Shown: positions 60,840-64,000 of the stretch, one piece after another | Position numbering within the stretch: position 1 is the first letter of the stretch | How the letters are laid out: every line of letters begins with the position of its first letter | Source of the DNA: JAWXBR01 sp046595995 | Lineage (GTDB): Bacteria > Bacteroidota > Ignavibacteria > Kapaibacteriales > Kapaibacteriaceae | Reading direction: 5' to 3' | Length of the DNA: 64,000 nucleotides | Assembly: GCA_046595995.1 (NCBI GenBank) | Contig: JBKJNB010000083.1 | Coordinates: forward strand, 71,594-135,593 | Program-made: the position numbers and the translations under genes | The notes under the pieces: generated by a model | Database searches by the model: none | Seen by the model: the letters and a program-made list of their open reading frames with translations, nothing else | Told to the model about the DNA's origin: nothing

Positions 60840-61742
60840 TCACTTACCTGTTAGGAGGGCCTTGAAGACGTAGCCGGCGACCTGCGGATTTTCCTTCAGT
60901 CGGCGAGTTGAGTAACCGTACCAATCTTCACCAAAGGGTACATAGATACGTACGGTGTGACCCTTGCGAATGAGATCATCGCGCCGCTCGTCACGCACTC
61001 CGAGCAACATCTGAAATTCATACGCCGATTTGTCGAGGCGTCTATCCTGAATCAACTGCTCGGCATTCTTTATCAGCTCTTCGTCGTGCGTTGCGATGTG
61101 TGCTTTAGCGCCGCCATCAACGAGTATCTTCAGAAGTTTCTTGTAGTTCGCGCGAATAGCGTCAGCTTCCTGAATTGCAAGGGTTTCGTTCTCAACATAA
61201 ATTCCTTTACAAAGACGCACGCTCGGTAGATATGGCAAGAGCGATCGAATGTCAGCTTCAGAGCGATGCAGGTATGCCTGAATCACAACGCCAATGTTAT
61301 CGAATCCGTCGCTGCGTAGGCGTCGATAAAAGGCGAGCGTTCGGTCGGTATAGGGCGTGTTCTCCATGTCCATCCGAACGAAGAGCCCCTTTGCCCGCGC
61401 CTTAGCAACAAGCCCCCAGATGTTCTGATACGCAAACTCTTCGTCGATGTCGAGTCCGAGCGACGTAGGCTTCACACTCAAATACGAGTCCAGTGAATGC
61501 TCTTTAATGGCATCGAGCACGTCTGACGACATCTCAGTTTCGTAGATGGCGCGATCGCGCGAGGAGACGAACTCCCCGAGCACATCGATTGTGGTTACAG
61601 CTCCTTGCGCCGCGAGCTTTTGTGAGACACGAACGGCATCTTCGAGCTGTGGCCCAGCGATGTATCGCTGAGCCACGGCTTTGATAATGCTTTTAGGTAC
61701 GAGCGGAAGGGTAGCGACGATGAGTCGGTTAAGCAAGCCCAC
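60840..61742 (-). CDS. Proline dehydrogenase
   Basis: 300 residues from a GTG start. The barrel matches the PutA PRODH domain, with YLSVKPTSLGLDID, VRMDMENTPYTDRT, VRLCKGIYVE, KAHIATHDEEL and the diagnostic YVPFGEDWYGYSTRRLKENP near the C-terminus. It oxidises proline to pyrroline-5-carboxylate with FAD and passes electrons to quinone at the membrane. It is a single-domain form; the partner P5C dehydrogenase is not adjacent. The lipoprotein lies 74 bases downstream and the protease 10 bases upstream. Confidence 0.93.
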   Translation of the reverse strand: MGLLNRLIVATLPLVPKSIIKAVAQRYIAGPQLEDAVRVSQKLAAQGAVTTIDVLGEFVSSRDRAIYETEMSSDVLDAIKEHSLDSYLSVKPTSLGLDIDEEFAYQNIWGLVAKARAKGLFVRMDMENTPYTDRTLAFYRRLRSDGFDNIGVVIQAYLHRSEADIRSLLPYLPSVRLCKGIYVENETLAIQEADAIRANYKKLLKILVDGGAKAHIATHDEELIKNAEQLIQDRRLDKSAYEFQMLLGVRDERRDDLIRKGHTVRIYVPFGEDWYGYSTRRLKENPQVAGYVFKALLTGK

Positions 61743-61752
61743 GTCGGTTCTG

Positions 61753-64000
61753 TTAGCGCGTTATGCGTAATGGGGTGGACACTTGGAAACTGCCTGCTCG
61801 AATAGAGACCATGTATGCACCGCTTGCAACTTTTTGAAGCGGGAGGTTAAGGTAATGCAGTCCACTGCTTTCCACGGCTATGCTACTTAGTAGCATGGTC
61901 GAGCTGCCAGTCATGTCGACAATCGACACCTGCAGCGTCATCGGTTTTGATGTCGACAACGTGAGTACGGCATTCTGATTCGCAGGGCTTGGCGTTACAC
62001 CGACAATTGTCAAGTCTGATGCTGCAATGTCCTCGCTCGCTACTGAATTTGGTTTACCGCAGGCGGCGGCGATAAGGCCTGTGACCGTAGTAAGAACGGA
62101 ATCTGAATCGTCGTCGATAATGTGCAATTGAACCTGAGTTCCTGCAGGAACGTCTTTGAGTGTGTTACTAGGTCCGGCGATGACCATTCCAGGACCGACG
62201 GGGACAGTAACCAGTGTGATTGCATTCTTCGGCGTAGTGCCGTCTGTGGAATACCTGATCTTGACTCGTGTCACAAAATCGGCTGACCAGATAAACCCGT
62301 TTTCGACGTTAGTACATAACGTGTCGCCACTCCTCGGCTTCAGCAGTTCGAACCGGGCTGCACCAATTGCGAACTCGCCACTTATCGCAGCCACATTCGG
62401 GTCTGCAGCAGAGCGTACACGAATGCGTGCGTTTGCAGTAATAATGTCGGGCACTTGCCATACGTAATTCGTTGAATTGGTATCTGCCTTTAACGTGCCC
62501 CATGTCGTGCCGTCCGGTGCGAACTCAATTGTCACCGTGCCGACGTTAAATTTCGTCCAGGTTATCGTGTAGCGCGAGCCCTTGCGAATCCGCTCGCCAC
62601 CCACTGGCTTTACCAATACGATTGTTGGTGGCTGAGGCACGATGATCGTATACTTTGCAAGTGATATGTGGTTTGTTGCTGGATTGTCTACATCGCTGAT
62701 GCGAATGAGTAGTCGCGTGGTGCCCACTGCTGGCACCGTCCAAGAAAATTTCTTGAATCCGGTCGGCACCGTACCAACGATTTCTACCCATTGTCCACCT
62801 TCGTCGGGCGAATACTCGAGCTTGATGTTCGTAACACCTTCGGACACCCAGAGGATGTCTACTGTCTGTCCCGAATTCCAAGACTCAATGCCGCGAGGAT
62901 ACGTGATGCGGACTGTAGGGTTAGGGGCAGCTGTAACGCAAGCGCTACCTGCAATCCATCCCGCCATTTTGGTTTGTACTCGTGTCGGACCAAATGTGAG
63001 TGGCGTGATAGCATTATTCACCAGGTGGCAATAGCTCATTATTGAGCCAGGTTGCACACGCCGCAGTGCCGGGTCGTTCACGCAGCCGTCCGTGAGATCA
63101 ATCGCATATACAAGCTGGCACGTATCGACCGGAGGAAGCCATGCACAGTTGTGTGTGTGCGATGCGCCAACGTTATGTCCTATCTCGTGCGCGATTACGA
63201 ACACGTCCCACACAAAGCCATTCGACCTCGACGGCTGGCCAGGCACATCGGGAAACGTGGTATAAATCGTGCTAACGCTATACGAACCGTTCGGGCTCGT
63301 AGGGTTGCAAAGGTTTGAGTTCTGATTGCCGCCCCAGGCAATACCGCCTACATAAGAACCACCTGATGGACGTATCAGGGTCATTAAGTGGGCGAGCGTA
63401 CGCTGAGGCAACTGCCGCTGTCGCCATTCGTTTGTGAATTCGACAAGTAGGGCTCCGGGGGTACGACCATCGGCCGTGTACGGACTCGGCTCGTCTTCTG
63501 AAAATTTCTGGATGTAACTCAGTAACACAGTGGCGTTGAGCTCTTGCTCATAGACCTGTGATACAGCTGCCCAAAGTTTAACGATGTACTGAAGAATCTG
63601 CTCGTCATTCATGCCACGACGCTTCATTACACTGTCGATGTCTTCTTTGATTTCTAGCGCAACGCGAATCTGTTTCAGGTAGCCGTTTTGTACAACTTCA
63701 GTTTGTGCTTCTTTCGCAGCGCGTTCTAATGTTTCGCGGGTAACTGGCAGGTCTTCTGCTCCACAGAGGAAGTTCTTCAGTAGTGAGCCCCCTTCAAGAG
63801 ACCCTTCCACAGTAATCGAGTGTGGTACAGCGCTCATGCCAACAGAGCCATCACGACCAATGAGAAGGCGCTCACCATCACCCATGTCGATCATACCAGT
63901 TAGGTCGTCGGTGCTGTAGTGTAGGCTTACGCGCGTAGCTGCGTCATCGTTGAGTGTGCCGTAGTACGAAGTAATCGGACTAATCGCAATGCGCTTGCGG
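61753..64000 (-). CDS. Reprolysin-like metalloprotease, T9SS cargo, 5' end beyond window
   Basis: The frame stays open to base 64000, so the start is outside; the ATG at 63894 is only internal. In the visible 748 or so residues there is a propeptide-like part, then a peptidase with zinc motif HEIGHNVGASHTH (HExxHxxGxxH), followed by GSIMSYCH, the Met-turn. Then come Ig-like repeats (PTVRITYPRGIESWNSGQTV, PPTIVLVKPVGGERIRKGS) and a C-terminal type IX sorting domain (VTPSPANQNAVLTLSTSKP, ASGAYMVSIRAG). An extracellular protease of the M12/reprolysin class. Confidence 0.9.
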   Translation of the reverse strand, partial: RKRIAISPITSYYGTLNDDAATRVSLHYSTDDLTGMIDMGDGERLLIGRDGSVGMSAVPHSITVEGSLEGGSLLKNFLCGAEDLPVTRETLERAAKEAQTEVVQNGYLKQIRVALEIKEDIDSVMKRRGMNDEQILQYIVKLWAAVSQVYEQELNATVLLSYIQKFSEDEPSPYTADGRTPGALLVEFTNEWRQRQLPQRTLAHLMTLIRPSGGSYVGGIAWGGNQNSNLCNPTSPNGSYSVSTIYTTFPDVPGQPSRSNGFVWDVFVIAHEIGHNVGASHTHNCAWLPPVDTCQLVYAIDLTDGCVNDPALRRVQPGSIMSYCHLVNNAITPLTFGPTRVQTKMAGWIAGSACVTAAPNPTVRITYPRGIESWNSGQTVDILWVSEGVTNIKLEYSPDEGGQWVEIVGTVPTGFKKFSWTVPAVGTTRLLIRISDVDNPATNHISLAKYTIIVPQPPTIVLVKPVGGERIRKGSRYTITWTKFNVGTVTIEFAPDGTTWGTLKADTNSTNYVWQVPDIITANARIRVRSAADPNVAAISGEFAIGAARFELLKPRSGDTLCTNVENGFIWSADFVTRVKIRYSTDGTTPKNAITLVTVPVGPGMVIAGPSNTLKDVPAGTQVQLHIIDDDSDSVLTTVTGLIAAACGKPNSVASEDIAASDLTIVGVTPSPANQNAVLTLSTSKPMTLQVSIVDMTGSSTMLLSSIAVESSGLHYLNLPLQKVASGAYMVSIRAGSFQVSTPLRITR

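Noticed and set aside
63894..63894. ATG at 63894 as the protease start
   Set aside because: The frame continues without a stop to the window edge and the upstream residues look like propeptide; a secreted protein would also need a signal peptide, which is absent here.
1..64000. tRNA, rRNA, insertion sequences, prophage or integrase genes
   Set aside because: I searched the gaps and the reading frames and found none that I can support.

Overview
The window is a gene-dense bacterial chromosome segment, with roughly even GC by eye and little accessory DNA. Three lines of evidence point to the Bacteroidota/Chlorobiota side of the FCB group. (1) Four secreted proteins end in C-terminal modules of the type IX secretion sorting type (kelch protein at 1277-4303; 33474-34598; 41688-43247; reprolysin-like protease at the right edge). 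(2) Several genes have a TAnnTTTG -7 promoter element of the Bacteroidota type (ssb, fkpA-like, sucD, an abrB-type antitoxin). (3) Shine-Dalgarno use is patchy. A Kapabacteria- or Ignavibacteria-like organism is my best guess, but this is inference. There are no rRNA or tRNA genes, no CRISPR array and no transposase.

Layout. 1-4303: an OmpA-domain outer-membrane protein (cut by the left edge) and a large kelch/choice-of-anchor cargo protein. 4376-5348: a broken small gene followed by a Phd/VapC-like toxin-antitoxin pair. 5357-10170: a minus-strand run of a MoxR ATPase, cysteine desulfurase, DcuC-type carrier and an M16-family protein lacking its zinc motif. 10187-16942: two short-chain dehydrogenases, acylphosphatase, a patatin/beta-barrel protein, a HIT-membrane-rhodanese fusion and a sigma-54-type activator. 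16996-28879: cyclase-family hydrolase, ssb, MCE-domain protein, O-methyltransferase, a VWA-OmpA lipoprotein behind a 9-bp tandem array, an amine oxidase, an MGMT-like protein, a COG2509 flavoprotein, an FKBP isomerase, an acyl-CoA desaturase and an ABC-F ATPase. 28889-31932: a gene remnant, an AbrB/VapC pair and aconitase. 32045-34598: a compact cluster of unknown membrane and secreted proteins. 34731-40763: lytic transglycosylase with LysM repeats, sugar nucleotidyltransferase, metK and ahcY. 40918-43907: small envelope proteins, a beta-propeller cargo protein and a DUF1003 protein. 43965-48566: gyrB-dciA-recF-dnaN without dnaA. 48673-53174: psd-pssA, purS-purQ, twin tatA genes and gatA. 53215-59851: OsmC, sucD, ndk and a three-gene operon of two envelope proteins plus a membrane GAF protein with a dead GGDEF domain. 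59888-64000: a secreted phosphohydrolase-like lipoprotein, proline dehydrogenase and the protease.

Working together: metK and ahcY form the core of the activated-methyl cycle. Aconitase and sucD are TCA-cycle enzymes, and proline dehydrogenase and the DcuC-type carrier suggest use of amino acids and dicarboxylates. psd and pssA make phosphatidylethanolamine. The lytic transglycosylase, patatin-barrel, OmpA proteins and T9SS cargo are envelope functions.

The most notable signal is not a gene. The octamer AAGGGGCT (or its complement) occurs 25 times by my reading, where about two are expected by chance. It lies on both strands, in all reading frames, and a variant of it is expanded in the 9-bp array at 20019-20126. 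A second signal is a family of 27-bp palindromes with ATTCCGGGA/TCCCGGAAT arms at three intergenic loci. Short tandem duplications of 13-22 bp also sit repeatedly on gene boundaries.
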